Assembly: GCA_037355855.1 (NCBI GenBank) | Contig: CM074759.1 | Coordinates: 1,674,001 to 1,738,000, forward strand | DNA length: 64,000 nucleotides | From: Pseudo-nitzschia pungens | Lineage: Eukaryota; Bacillariophyta; Bacillariophyceae; Bacillariales; Bacillariaceae | Direction: 5' to 3' | Part shown: one piece after another, positions 11,107-23,290 of the stretch | How the letters are laid out: the number at the start of each line of letters is the position of its first letter | How positions within the stretch are numbered: the stretch's first letter is position 1 | Notes under the pieces: model-generated | Seen by the model: the letters and a program-made list of their open reading frames with translations, nothing else | Database searches by the model: none | What the model was told of the DNA's origin: nothing | Program-made: the position numbers and the translations under genes

Positions 11107-12363
11107 ATGAGCAAGGAGTCCGCCGAACCAGAATCTTCGTCGGTGGAATTGCCACGACGATGCATCTTCGATGACATCGACATGAAATGTTTCATGGAAT
11201 CGTCCACGAAAACCGAACTCCTAAACTTTGCGGAGGCGATGGGCAAAGCCTGTGCTTCTCCGACCGGAGATGGAGCCTCGTTCGATCCGGCCCGGCCCCT
11301 CCTGAATCTTCCACCCGCCATGGCGTGTTTGCACGGATCCCTGCAGGAAATGGTCCGATGGGTGGACGACATTCCTCCCGTCACCGAATCGAGCGGGAGC
11401 GCGATCAGCATCCGCTTCGGGAATCCTTCCTTTCGCGCGTGGCACGATCGGCTGGTGGAGCGATCGGATGCGATCATCACGACGATCCTGCGAACCAGAA
11501 GCGACGAAACCACCCCGACGCCCGAACTCGCCTGCCAGCGCGGAAAAGATGCCGCGGCGGGAGTCCTCGAACCGGAGGGGGACGACTCCGTCCGACAGGT
11601 TTCGCCCTACCTGCACGATTCCTTTGGGCACTCCGTTCGGTTGGATTACGGGACGGGTCACGAGTCGTCCTTCCTGGTGTTCCTGCTGATTCTCTCGAAA
11701 GCGAAGTGCTTCGGGAAGGACGAGGCGGCCCCTTCGCTGGCGACGCTTCGGGCCGTGACGCTGTCCCTGTTCGATCAATACCTGAAGGTCACGCGCCGAT
11801 TGCAGACAGATTATCGGTTGGAGCCGGCCGGGAGTCACGGTGTTTGGGGGCTGGACGATTATCACTGCCTTCCATTCTACTTCGGAGCCTGCCAGCTCAG
11901 TGGGACCTCCGGCCCATCGATTCCGCACGAACTTCAACATCCGAGATGCATAATGGACGAAAGCGCAACAAACGAGCACGGCGACGAGTTCATGTACCTG
12001 GGATGCATCCGATATATTCGACAACTCAAAAAGGGGGTTCCGTTTTTCGAGTCGTCTCCGATGCTCTTTGATATTTCCCAGACCATGCCCTCCTGGGACA
12101 AGGTAGCAAGGGGACTCCTTCGCCTCTACCAGGGTGAGGTGCTGGACAAGAGGGTCGTCGTCCAGCACTTTGTCTTTTCCAAATTATTCCCCTGCACGTG
12201 GACACCATCCCGAACGGAACTACCGACGCCTCCCACGGAAACCTTCCGCACCAATCCCCGGGAACAGCCACCGATCCCCGTGACGCGAGCGCCGTGGGCC
12301 AAGGCAGCTCCCGGTGGCAATACCGCCGACATGGCGACAACACGCGCACCCTGGGCAAAATAG
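11107..12363 (+). CDS. PTPA: PTPA, phosphotyrosyl phosphatase activator of PP2A
   Basis: An intron-free frame of 418 residues. Family motifs are clear: FGNPSFRAWHDRL, YLHDSFGHSVRLDYGTGHE and GSHGVWGLDDYHCLPF. PTPA is a peptidyl-prolyl isomerase-like chaperone that reactivates protein phosphatase 2A, in an ATP- and magnesium-dependent way, in cytosol and nucleus. The LDYGTGHE and GVWGLDDY segments line the conserved peptide-binding groove. The protein is longer than animal PTPA (about 320-360 residues). The extra tail after FPCTWTPS is proline- and threonine-rich and contains the word TRAPWAK twice, once as the final seven residues. The ATG at 11107 follows an A-rich leader (CAAACAACA). Confidence 0.92.
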   Translation: MSKESAEPESSSVELPRRCIFDDIDMKCFMESSTKTELLNFAEAMGKACASPTGDGASFDPARPLLNLPPAMACLHGSLQEMVRWVDDIPPVTESSGSAISIRFGNPSFRAWHDRLVERSDAIITTILRTRSDETTPTPELACQRGKDAAAGVLEPEGDDSVRQVSPYLHDSFGHSVRLDYGTGHESSFLVFLLILSKAKCFGKDEAAPSLATLRAVTLSLFDQYLKVTRRLQTDYRLEPAGSHGVWGLDDYHCLPFYFGACQLSGTSGPSIPHELQHPRCIMDESATNEHGDEFMYLGCIRYIRQLKKGVPFFESSPMLFDISQTMPSWDKVARGLLRLYQGEVLDKRVVVQHFVFSKLFPCTWTPSRTELPTPPTETFRTNPREQPPIPVTRAPWAKAAPGGNTADMATTRAPWAK

Positions 12364-12545
12364 AGGCGTGCATGGTTCACTGGTGGCGTGGGTCTCGTTG
12401 AGAAAATAGGACAAATGCAATTGCGAATCACTAAGAATGAATAAATAGAAGCAAAGATGGTTTCAGATTAGTTGCCCTATTTTTTTTTTATAAAGAAACG
12501 AGGTCGTTTAATTGCGCACGATTTTCCCGCGATTGTGTTGTTGAA

Positions 12546-15500
12546 TCAATGCTTCTTTCCCTTCTTTTTCTTTTGGTTCTTCTTCTTGCGCCTGGCCTCT
12601 TCCGCGGCCTCTTCGGCCTCGATTTCAAAGGCAATGGCTTCGGCCGCTTCCTCTTCCCGCTTTTTCCTCAGGTCGTCCACCATGCGGCTGCCGTGCTCAA
12701 CGGCGGCTCGCATAAAGTTATTCAGCGCGAGATCGCTCTGTTTCGTCAGGGTGTGGTTCGCACCCAAGAGAACGGAAAACAACCGCAGGGCACGTTGCTC
12801 GTTCTGGACCGCTTGTTTGAAATCTCCAACGCCCGCGAGCACGAGGGCAGAACTCTTTGATATCATAGCCTCCAACAATCGGTCACAGGAATCTCTCGCG
12901 GTTGCTTCCTGATAGAATCGAAGGGCCGTCTTGAGATCATTCACTCCGTGGTAGACCGTTCCCGCTTTGTGGTAAGCATTCGAAAGTTCCAAGTGATTCT
13001 TTCCCCCGATCAGTTCCATGAGATAGATCGCTGCTTTCATGTGCTTGACCGCTTTCGAGGGCTCGCCGGTTGCTAGGAGGAACTGAAACATCACAAAGTG
13101 AAGATTGATGACGTCGGCAGAGTCGAACCCCGAAATTTGGGTTTGGTATCCAAGAGCTTTTCCGGCATTTTGAGCCGCGAGCGCGGGCTCTCCGGCATCG
13201 TACAGAATCGATGCGATGAGGTCGATGCATCTGACGACGCCTGGGTGTGCGGGTGTTTCTGATACTCTTTGGTACAACCCTGCCGCCTCTTGTGCCAGAT
13301 CTAACGCTCTGGAAAGCAACCTCTTGTTGTGATACAAGTGGGCTTGCTCTAGGGTAGCTCTGGCGTCTGGGAGAGAAATGTGGAGCGGAGGGAGTCCCGT
13401 GGTTGGAACAACACCACACGGAACAAATCCCTCGTTGTGAGCTGCCGCGTGCTTCATCAGAGGAACAATATCGACAACATCAAGAGCCGAAATGGGATAA
13501 GAAGGGATGATGGAACCTTCCGAACCAGGATCACTGCAAATGCACTTGGAGCCAATATCGTAAGACTTTGCAACCAGACGAATTCCATTTCGTTGGCACA
13601 CTCGGCGCAACAAAGGCAAGTAAAGTGCACGACGATTGGGGGAACTCTGATTGAAAATTGTGAGATTGTATCGGAAACGGCGACCGATTTCGTCTTGGAT
13701 TTCAGACCAAACTTCATGGCGACTTCTCAGAGGAGAGGCAGAACCGCCAGTTTGGAAAAAAGTCAAGCCAGCTAAATCATCTTCGTCCGGCTCACTGTCA
13801 CGCAATTTGCTCAGTCGTTTTTCTGTCTGAGCAGCTGTTTCCTCGCCTTCCGACGCGATAGCGCAAAGGAAGGATGCGACAATCTGGGATAGACTTCCGC
13901 TATTTGCGTAGTTGTTGACGCCGAGATAGCGGTCGAGGACATGTTTGGAAGCACGAGCTACCATTTCGCATTCCAACAACTCGAGCCAGAACAGAGGCAT
14001 CTTTCTCCGGTCTAACTTCGGAACGTTGCTTTCGTTGTAGGCCTTTCTTTGTTTTTTGTCCTTTTCTTCTTCAACTTGCGCAAGCTTTGCAAGTCGACCA
14101 AGATAACGGCAATTTATACCTCTCTGATGAATGAACTCGGTGAGGCTCTTTCCATCATGAGGTACTGAATGTATAGTGCCCATTCTGATCTCTTTCGTAA
14201 CACCAGGGATTACATCGTCCCAAAGATACGTAGCAGCTTCTCGCACCATTTCTTCATCTTTCTTAATCTGCTCAAACGCCTCATCATCAATCCCTTCTAA
14301 CGTGATGATATCTGGAAGAAAAACATTCACATTAAATCGTAGTGAACTCAAGTAAGCGAGATCATCCTCTGTCATTTTCTTCTTTTCCGATGGATCAGTT
14401 TCGGCAGGCTTGCTGTCCTTGCTCTCGTTCGTATTTTCATCCTTTTTGTCATTGCCTCTTTCATCGATGATGTCCTTTTTGTCACCTTCGACAGCATTCT
14501 CGCCCTGTTCAGTAGCCGGTGCTTTCTCCTGTTCAGCTGCAGCTCTTTTTTCGTGGACATACTTTGCCATCTTCATTTGTGCAAAGTGTGATACCAGCTC
14601 ATTTCGAAGAACAGCTAGAGTCCATTCCTCGTCATCAAGGCTTTCTGGGATCAATCCACGATCTGATGAGCTCCCATTTGCCTCTACATCGTCGTCCCAT
14701 TTTCCAGTTCCTCCTTTTTCTTTCGGTAACCAATTTGCGTCACGAGGAGTAAGCCTTGTCATATCTAGCACATACTTTCGTTGATCACTTCCGCGAATGC
14801 CCTTGGCCTCCAGTGGGGCGCACAAATTTATTGTTTTGCTGTCGTCATCATCTTTCGTTTCTTCGTCATCCTTACCATACCGAATAGATAGGTTGTCAAT
14901 CTTTGCTTCTTCGATCTCCAAAATACGTTCAGGTGTAAGCGGTTGCTTTGGCATTGGGCGTGTAGCTATCATGAGTCCTTTTCCGAGAGTTGTTTCAAAC
15001 ACATCGTGCATTTCTTTGTCCCAGACTAGAGGGACTCCAGATTCCACAGCACCGTAAAGTAGTGTGTGAGTCTTTTCTCCACTCAAAATTCCAGGCAATA
15101 TGCTCTGGCACACGAACCTCGAACCAAGATAATCAACAACTGCGGTCGCAAGAGTGTGAAGGCCAGTACGCTCCATACGGTGGAGGGCCCCGAGACAGTG
15201 CAGATCCCGAGAGGCCGATTTTCGCGCAGCTTTGTCTCCTTTCGCAACTTTGAATGTTTCCAAACCAGCATCAACAGCGCGGGAGAAAAAAATATTATTG
15301 TGCAGGAATACTTGTGATCGTAAAGGTTCGTTTGGATTCATAGGTGTTACCTGACCTTGGCTGATTGCCTTTACTCCCAAGAGTACCGCTTCTCCGAAAT
15401 CAGTGAGAACCTTGTTCAACACTCTGTCATGGAAAACACAGCCACACATGGAATGAGATAAGACTAAATGTTGATACAAATTCCCACCAAATCAACAATT

Positions 15501-17356
15501 GCGAAGTTGGCCTGGACCACGTACCTGGCGCGTTCGATTCTCTCGAGCAAATTATCCATCGGCATTTCTCGAGCAACCTGGAGTTCTTCATTCCAGTCTC
15601 TGAGAGAGCCATTGCGGATATCTACACCATAAGAGTTTGCAACGTCTTCTTCTGTCTTTGTAGAGCTATATGCGTGCTCGCAGTTCCTATTCCAGGCATT
15701 TTCAGCCTCTTGTTCAACCTGAGGGATAGGGACAAGCCAAGAAGGAGTTTGCACGAGAGCATCAATTCCTTCGGATGCAGCCGCCACCGACGGTCTCTTG
15801 TATCCAGGGAAGTCTCCGCGGATTGCCACCCGAAAGAAGGAATGAAAGGGGCCATCTTCGTTGACTTTTAACATCAATTCGGCACGACTCTTCGCGGCAA
15901 CGAGGGCATCGCTCCATGCATCAGAAAATGATTTTGAATACTGAAGCAAACAATCCAGCAACTCGTGTGAAAAGCAAGGCTTTTCTGCCGGAGAAGGATC
16001 AAACTTGCGGCTTCCTATTGTCAACGACGATCGATTGACAAAGAATCCCAGAGGGGTCGCCGAGATACTGACAACCTCGCCGTCGGGAAGAGTCACCTCG
16101 AGGTATGCAAGATCCCCCATGAACTGACGGAATTGCGGTGGAGGGTGGAAGCCACTAAAGCGTATGTTGCACGAGACTCTAGTTCGTTCCTCGATCTCGT
16201 TCAAAAGAGGAATGATCCGTCTCATCAGTTGGTCTTTCGACTCCTCCTCGACATGATCAGCCTTATCGACTTGTTCTGCCGACCCTTTTGAACTCTTCTT
16301 TTTCCCTTTTTTCTTGGACTTGGCACCACCTCCACCACCGACGGTCTTTTCCTTTTTACCGGCGTCTGAATCTTCGAGGTACAAAGATGGGTCTTCACCA
16401 CAGGCATAGTAAAAGAATTTCTTCAAGTCGTTGATATCCGGGGACAACGGCTTTTCCGGGGGAAACACAGGCATATCCTTTGGCGGAACCGGTGGTTTAT
16501 CCTTCTTTTCCTTTTGGTTGGATGTCTTTTGCTGCCCGTCCTTGTTGTTGTTTGCATTATTGTCTTTTTTCTCGGTGGGTGACTTTGTTCCTTGGCTTTC
16601 TTTGCCAGAAGTGTCATTCGAACCATTGGTATCGACATCTTTTTCACCACCATCGGGAACTGGTTGCGACGAGTTTTGGGCCGTAACTTCGCTACCGGTC
16701 TCGTCGAGTGACACAGAGTTTGGTGCATTCCCGTCCAAGAGGGTCCTCAATCGAGCAATGTGGTCGCGAACCAATGCAATATCGTATCGTTCCAATACAA
16801 TACGAAAGCCAGAACCATCTTTCAATCCGTCTTCACCCAACAAAGAAGTCAAATCTCCAAACTCGTCGAGCACCAGAGATTTTTCGGAGTCCATCTGGTT
16901 GCTTGAGGTGGATGGGTCTATCTCACCCAAGAAAGACTTGACAATTTCTTTTGTTGAAATAGCAGCATTGATACCTGTGTAGGGAGAAGCGACGGGCCCT
17001 GGTTTTCCCTGCTGCTGCTGCGACGACGAGTTTCTTTTGCTGGCATCTTTCTCGTCCTCGTTTTCCAGAACAAAGCGATAATTAGTCAGATGTGCGTAGC
17101 CACATATTTCCCCAAGGGCAGCCCGAATGGACGACACAGGCTCTTCCGCTCGAATCGGAGGAAGTGGAACGGCATCGGCCAATTCATTGTTGGTACGATC
17201 TTTGCTGGCATTATCCTTCTGCAAAGGCGGTAAGATCATCAGATTTTTGAATACCTGCTGGCTGGGATCAACTTCGGCGACAGCATCCTCTTCACTCGGA
17301 ACTTCGTTGCCGGTTGGCACTGCGGTGCTTCCTTCGCCTTTCTTGGGTTCCTCCAT
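12546..17356 (-). CDS. CLUH: Clustered mitochondria protein (CLU/CLUH, Tif31-like)
   Basis: Two exons, 17356-15478 and 15421-12546, flank a 56-bp intron (GTATCA donor, CAGAG acceptor) and give about 1,584 residues, in the usual CLU range. The start is the ATG giving MEEPKKGEGS. Features in order: a disordered start, a CLU_N-like block (PLPPIRAEEPVSSIRAALGE then CGYAHLTNYRFVLE), Lys/Asn-rich linkers, and the central CLU domain with GFFVNRS and WNRNCEHAYSS. A block with NPNEPLRSQVFLHNNIFFS follows, then C-terminal tetratricopeptide repeats (about residues 1300-1540, with HLELSNAYHKAGTVYHGV). The last residues are a lysine-rich tail. CLU is a cytosolic mRNA-binding protein that supports nuclear-encoded mitochondrial messages and mitochondrial distribution; it was also described as an eIF3-associated factor in yeast. 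Confidence 0.92.
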
Positions 17357-18045
17357 CTTGACAGCAGTCCTTGTGTCAAAAAATATTCGCAACTGACTCC
17401 GTCACAAATCCTTCGCCGCGCAAATAGTGACCATGCAGTGCGAGAAAATTTGCGTCGGACAGGAGAAAAATTTACAGGTCGTGATCACATCTCTGAAAAG
17501 GCAGCTGGGCGCTGGGCGCTTGGATCCAGTGAAACTGCAAAGGAAAATCGAAGCAGACGGCAGACACACCAGTCGACAACGCGATGTTCGTAATACCCAT
17601 ACAGTATATGGATTTAGGAATACGGACAGACCAGAACATGGGGCACCGCACGGAAGGATGCCTCCGGTCCAAAATACTGAGCAGCTATCGTATCGAGTGC
17701 GGTACCGGTACGAGTAAGAATAGTGCGCCTGGGATCAATTTTCAACCAATTCAAATGATTCTTTTTGCACTAAGCTCTCCTGAACTAACTAATGAGGATT
17801 GCCAAACAATATAGGCCAAGGGAAATTATCAATCTTTCATTGTGAAAAGTCAGCTTCCACTGCCCTAAAAATGTGATTTTACTGGTTGTTCAAAGAAGGT
17901 TTCCATTGCTGATTTCAACCTCTGGAAAGTTCCCCTAGCAAGCTGAGGCAATAAACCGGTAGAGTGTTCTTGTTGATGATATTTTTCTTCCAACGTCAGC
18001 CAGTTTTTTCCCCTCCAAGGCCAAAAAAGCATTTTGAATTTAATG
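17357..18045. other. Intergenic region between CLU and the retroelement
   Basis: About 690 bp with the presumed CLU promoter. It contains several GTAC/TAC-rich words and no supported gene. The last six bases, TTAATG (18040-18045), are repeated just beyond the far LTR and look like a target-site duplication. Confidence 0.5.
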
Positions 18046-18894
18046 TGTTGATATTTGCTCGTCAGCAAAAATAAGGGATAACAATAACAATAATACCACA
18101 TAGAGTCCTGGCAAATAGTGAGACTACAGAAGATACTGTTCAGTCTCTATTGCATACGCTCAATTGCTACAAGGTACTTCCCTAGAGGTACATTGGAATC
18201 GATCATGGTGAGGGCGTGATAGGATGTGTTTATTTTAGAGTGTAAAAGAAAGAGTGAATAAAAGAGGGAGCTGAGCCAAAGCGCTCAGCTCTGTATTGTA
18301 TCGTGACAGCGCTCCGATAACTCGTATAATAACAGAGCTCTGTAGCTCTGGTACTGTATCCTACGGGTAGCGTATCGGAGTAGCGTAGCGTAGCTTAATT
18401 AAGCTCCGCTTAATTATATTCAATCGTGTGCTCGCTTGTTTGCTAACGCGTTGGGTAACTGTCTGGGTCAGGTATCCGGTCATGGTACATATTATACACC
18501 AATGACCCGACCCCGGCGGTAGCATAGTATCTTAGCATGGTATCATGGTAGGTTAGCATCTTTCAATATCTCGTAGCAATTAGCAACCCTAACCCTGTAG
18601 CATCTAGCTACACCATAAAAGGTGCTTTACTCGGGGTACGTACGATTGGTACAAATCGTACGCGACGGCCCTAGTAAACTCTGCTAGCATCCATACTAAA
18701 CAGGATAGGTCTGTTGCTAAGCCTGTTGCTAAGCCTGTTGCTAAGCCTGTATGCTACCAATTAGCACACAGCCCAGCACTCAGCTCAGCACCTGTTAGTC
18801 AGTTACTGGAGGCTGCTGCCTGTAGCCCCAGTACACTCTCCTACACAGGAGCCTTGCTAGCACAGATCATAGCACCACTTTGAATATCTTCATA
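18046..18894 (-). repeat. Left LTR (3' LTR in element orientation)
   Basis: 849 bp starting TGTTGATATTTG and ending AATATCTTCATA. The ends form an imperfect inverted repeat (TG..GATATT and AATATC..CA). It matches the right LTR throughout by eye, except that it has three rather than four copies of the 12-bp unit TGTTGCTAAGCC near 18720-18755. The exact last bases (CA or CATA) are uncertain. Confidence 0.9.
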
Positions 18895-18905
18895 GTCCCC
18901 GTGAT
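18895..18905 (-). promoter_or_regulatory. Possible polypurine tract next to 3' LTR
   Basis: Read on the minus strand, ATCACGGGGAC abuts the left LTR, where a plus-strand priming tract belongs. The purine run is short. The same CGGGGAC word recurs about a dozen times inside the element. Confidence 0.3.
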
Positions 18906-19343
18906 TCATGCTAGTAGTCCTGTACTGATCAACTATACCGGTCCCCGGAAACAGATACTCCCAGGGGAACACCAATACTCTTGCTTGTTGTACCAGGACA
19001 CTTGGATGGATCATTACAAAATTCAGGGTTGTATCCATATAACTTGTCATAGATCAAACTGCATCAAATATTGCAGTTCCTATCAGAGGCCCGGCTGATT
19101 CATTGTAAAAAAAAAAGGGGGGTGAACCGGAGGACGTTTTGCCCTTGGTTCGATTCCTTAACACATACAAGGAGATCAATCAGCCTATTGTAGGTTCAAA
19201 TCTTTATAGTCCCCGGAACCGGTGTACCGGAGACTCCCAAACATGTAACATGTAACATCATACATAGAAAATCGAAATCGAAATCCGCTGCGTCCGGACT
19301 GCTTGTCAGGGATCAAAGGTACCCCAAATAATGCAGCTAGCAG

Positions 19344-19500
19344 CTACAACATGCAGCGCTCGCAGTGGCTCTTCAACATTGGACCATTGAGCAACTTAGT
19401 GAATAGATCTGCAATGTCGCTCTCACCTGGTTCGTTCGCGACCCGAATTGTTCCAGCAGCAATAGCCTCGCGCGCCTTGTGGTAGTGGGGTTAGTGGACA
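19344..19500 (-). pseudogene. Copia RNase H C-terminus remnant
   Basis: On the minus strand an open frame reads KAREAIAAGTIRVANEPGE, then SDIADLFTKLLNGPMLKSHC, and stops at 19344. The pattern 'AGTI ... GE.. ADLFTK' is the end of Copia-type RNase H. It shows that a full pol once existed here. Nothing of the reverse transcriptase palm (YVDD) was seen between this remnant and 20.7 kb. Confidence 0.75.
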
Positions 19501-20689
19501 TCGCTCCAGCACTTACTAGGACCTTTTGCCCTACATGCTTTCAAAGATATATCGTCCCGGCTGTAAGGGCCTTTTGCCCCACACACCAAAATAAATCATT
19601 CGTCGTTTCAGTTCACTTGAACCACACTGGTCCTTGAATGGTTGCTGTCAGACCGTACCGGTCCCCGAACTGGTGGCTGTTCATACGGCTCTCGTGTCCT
19701 GCTTGGACATAATTCCAGATCCGAAGCGCGCTGCTTCTTGGTCCGTTCGTTCAATTCCAGGTCCGAAGCGCGTTGCTTCCTGGTCCGTTCGTTCAATCGT
19801 GAGCAAGCTGTCCCCGGAACAGTATAACTGCCACTGTTCCACTCGGTCTCCGTAGGAACGCTTGTCTGACTTCATTTGTTGTCGTAGATCCAAAACGCGT
19901 TGCTCCTGCAACTCGTTCGTTAGTTCGATTCATGAGCAAGCTGTCCCCGTATAACACTGTGCCGAAAGGCTCTTCCGATAGGCTCCCGTGTAGGTTCGCT
20001 TGTCACTTCTCATCATTAATCGTTTAACTTGTCAGCATCAATCCGAATCATGCTGCTCATCCCGCAATACTTTTGCAAACGGCAGCTCCTGATTTGTAGA
20101 TCATATCGATTCGTATATCGTATATTCAAAACCACGCTGCTCCTGTAACAGGACGACCAGTTCAATCGTTTGGTTGTCCCCGGAACAGCAGTTCTGTATT
20201 CATGGTAGTGTCAAACGTAGCAGTTTCGATGTAACAGTTTCAATATTGGTCTTAATCCCAGATCGATATATTCGATCGCTGATTCGCAATTAGCGTCATC
20301 AGTAGAGTAGCTCATGGCAATCAACTTCCAGACAAGGTAGAGAACATGCGCTAGCATCGTAGCAGGGATGAATTGAATAGTCTTCGATCGATGCATTCAA
20401 TCGATACATTTAATCGATCGTAGCGATCAGCATCGTTTATAGAGTAACTGGAATACATTCAATTGGTCGTAGCAATCAGCATCATCCGAAGTACCTGAGG
20501 CACTGCTAGGTCGTACATTCCGTACGAGCATTTACCATGCGCTCGCCTAGCTGCCTGTCTTGTATCAACTTCGCTGCTGTTGCTCTTTGTAATCGTTTGT
20601 TCTAATCTTTCGTGTTGCACGCAATTTCGTTGCGCTTCCATTGTTCAGCCTACTAGAGTTCAACCTATAACAGGGACAGCATGTCCCCG

Positions 20690-21500
20690 TCAGCTGAGCA
20701 CTGTCAGCATTCGGTTCCGTTGCATCCTGCAATTGTCTCGTAGAGGCAGTGAGCCACAGCTCCGTGTCTGCAGGCTAGGTTCTTGCAAGGCTCGTACTTG
20801 GATAACATCAACTTTGTCCCCGCGAGTCTTCAATGGATCGCCGTACGCAGCTGTAACACGCCAACTGTAACACGCCACTTGTTCATTCTTTGCATAACAT
20901 TGGCATCGCACTTTGTTGTGCATTCCTTGAACGTCCCAATACTGAGGGCTCCTTGGTAGTCTTGAGGAGTCTCTTTTCCTTCGGAGTGCATGATGTTCCC
21001 ACCATTTGAAAGCTGTTTCATCTGCAATCTGGTTATCAACAGCATATTGTGCAGCCTCAACAGGAAAAGACTCCTTGATATCACCTAGTTTGCACCACGA
21101 CTGTGTGCCATCCTTCCAACTGACTAGGAGCCTCCACTCCTTGGTTGTAACAGGACAAATCTTGTTGGACGCGGTGCTTGCTTTGACAGCTTGTTCCTTG
21201 GTAACTGCCGTCTCATCTTTTTCATGGTCTATGATCTCATCCAGTAGAGTGAACATACGGCCTTCGTCGTCAACTGAACTGTACATGTTTTCAGCAACAA
21301 TATCTGTAGTGTACTGCTCCCATCAGGGAGTTGAAAAATCGTACATTCGGGTATCGAGGATAGGGTTGTTGTTCCTCTTGCCCAACGGGTTGCCATCTAA
21401 ATCAGTAGTTCTTGCCTTGACAGTGCACTTGAGTCGTTCGTCTCCTCTCCGGATCATGACCTTGTTTCCAATATATACTCATCGTAGGTATCCCCATCGG
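20690..21500 (-). pseudogene. Copia polyprotein segment between integrase and reverse transcriptase
   Basis: The minus frame reads DLDGNPLGKRNNNPILDTR, passes an in-frame TGA near 21325, and continues through MYSSVDDEGRMFTLLDEI to TKEWRLLVSWKDGTQSWCKL and ETAFKWWEHHALRRKRD. These blocks are characteristic of diatom Copia polyproteins just before the reverse transcriptase. The frame degenerates after about 20880. Confidence 0.7.
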
Positions 21501-21807
21501 GTACGAGCTCATCCACATCTGGAATAGAGGCTTCCGGTTCTGGTAGCTGGATCGTCTGGCCATCTATCCTGGTGGTTCTCAAATAGTTCCTCTGGGAGTT
21601 GGGGATAGGCGTCTTGAAATTGAACATCGTTGATTCAAGGTTTTCCCCGATCTTGGATTCAACTGAACATCCGTGTTCTCAAGCTTGTCCACGATCTTGG
21701 ATTTCACTGTTTGGTCAAACGAGTCCATTATCCTCTTGACATCGTGAGCTCTCCATTCTGCTTCAGTGACAGCTCTAACAGTGTTAGTGCTTACTGGTAG
21801 CGCAGAT

Positions 21808-22520
21808 TCAGCTTGGGATCAAGTAGCAATCACCTCCTCCAAATATGCGTCCGCATGGACCAAGCCAGCGTCCGAGCTTCTCTGTACCATCAGAGAGATC
21901 CGTCCAGTAGACAAAATCGTACCACTCGTGTGCTTGATACAAGGAGATGTCCGGCATGTATTCATGTACTAACTCAAATGGAGTTCTTTCCATACACGCT
22001 GGGTTGCTGGAGACAGTCCTTTGCCTTATAGCATGCCCACAGACTCTTGGGGGATTTCTTTCTTGCAGTCTTCTTCCGAATGCTTCTGCTGAGATGCCCT
22101 ATACTCAGTTCTGCTCTGCTCTGGAGTGGGCAATGCGGCTGAATGAACGTCTGGTGGAGATTGTTCTTTCTCGTGGATAAGGATCTTCAAGGCCTTCAAA
22201 CGCTTGCTTTTTGCTGTGGATAGGGATGAATTCCTCATAGCCCTTACTACCATTGCTGAAGACTTGCGCTGCCTTGTCTTGTCTTATGATGCTTGGTACC
22301 TTTTCATGCCAAGTATCAGTCCCCTACTTGTCTACCGCCATCCTCTTATCCCTAAAACTCTGTGTCTGGAGTCTTCTAACCAAAGGATGCTGGGGTTTCC
22401 TGAATCCTTTCTGCGTGGTTACTCTTACTCTCAGTGTAGTTCTTGCCTTTCTTTCAGATATGTCCCATATCTTCGAGAGCCGGTCCGAATCAATGTCATG
22501 TTGCTGTACCTGTCAGTATC
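21808..22520 (-). pseudogene. Eroded Copia integrase
   Basis: Minus-strand pieces include DRLSKIWDISERKARTTLRV and TTQKGFRKPQHPLVRRLQ (integrase zinc-binding side). A shortened core with QDKAAQVFSNGSKGYEEFIP follows, then the C-terminal signature RTPFELVHEYMPDISLYQ and EKLGRWLGPCGRIFGGGDCY. Stops and frame changes interrupt it and most of the catalytic DDE core is missing, so it cannot encode an active integrase. Confidence 0.7.
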
Positions 22521-23034
22521 GATCAATGTTCCCCATTGCTTTCTTCTTCAGGTTGTATCTGTTTCCGGATCGATTGGCTCTTCCAAATCAGCCCAAGCAA
22601 TTTGCTTGTCCCTGTACACTGCAGATAGTGCAACCGGTGCATCCCTAACATTGGGATCCAGTTCAAATCTATCTAATCCATCAGTGTAGTCAGGCTCATA
22701 CAGGGGTGTATGAAGGGCATTTATTCTCAGACTTGGCTTGGCTTCGGCTTCCTTGTCCCCGCAAGTTTGGAATGAATCACCTTCATGGTCCGAAACAACT
22801 TGGGGTTCAGGATCAGAATAAAGCGCTGAAAGCCTTGTGTGGAGCTGGTCATCGGAAGCAATGAAACAGGGGGTGAAATCTCTGGAGGTACGCAGCTGCT
22901 GTAGATGCCGGAGGCTTGTATTAGGAATACTTTTCGTTGGAAGGGAGCATGTCACTTGGCTTGAGATTCTTGGGATACAGGGAGGGTTTGAAATGGTTCC
23001 CGGGCTTGGGGGGTTGCAGACTCGTGCAATCAGA

Positions 23035-23290
23035 CATGGGGATGTTACGTGTCGGGGCAGGGTTCTCAATCGGTTCGATTCCTGTCGGGGCAGGGTTCTC
23101 AATCGGTCCGATTCCTGTCTCGTTCGTGGATGCAGGGGTCTCAATCGGTGTAAATTCGATTCCTGCTTCGTTCGTGGGTGCAGGGGTCTCAATCGGTGTA
23201 AATTCGATTCCTGCTTCGTTCGTGGGCGTAGGGGTCTGGATTGGTTCACGGCAGGGGTCTCAATCGGTGTTGGTCCGATTCCTGCTGTAG
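23035..23290 (-). repeat. Tandem repeat encoding an Arg/Pro-rich linker
   Basis: Units built on GGGGTCTCAATCGGTGT and GATTCCTGCTTCGTTCGTGG, up to about 60 bp long, recur about five times. On the minus strand they read as repeats of RPLHPRTKQESNLH between the protease and integrase remnants. Confidence 0.7.
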
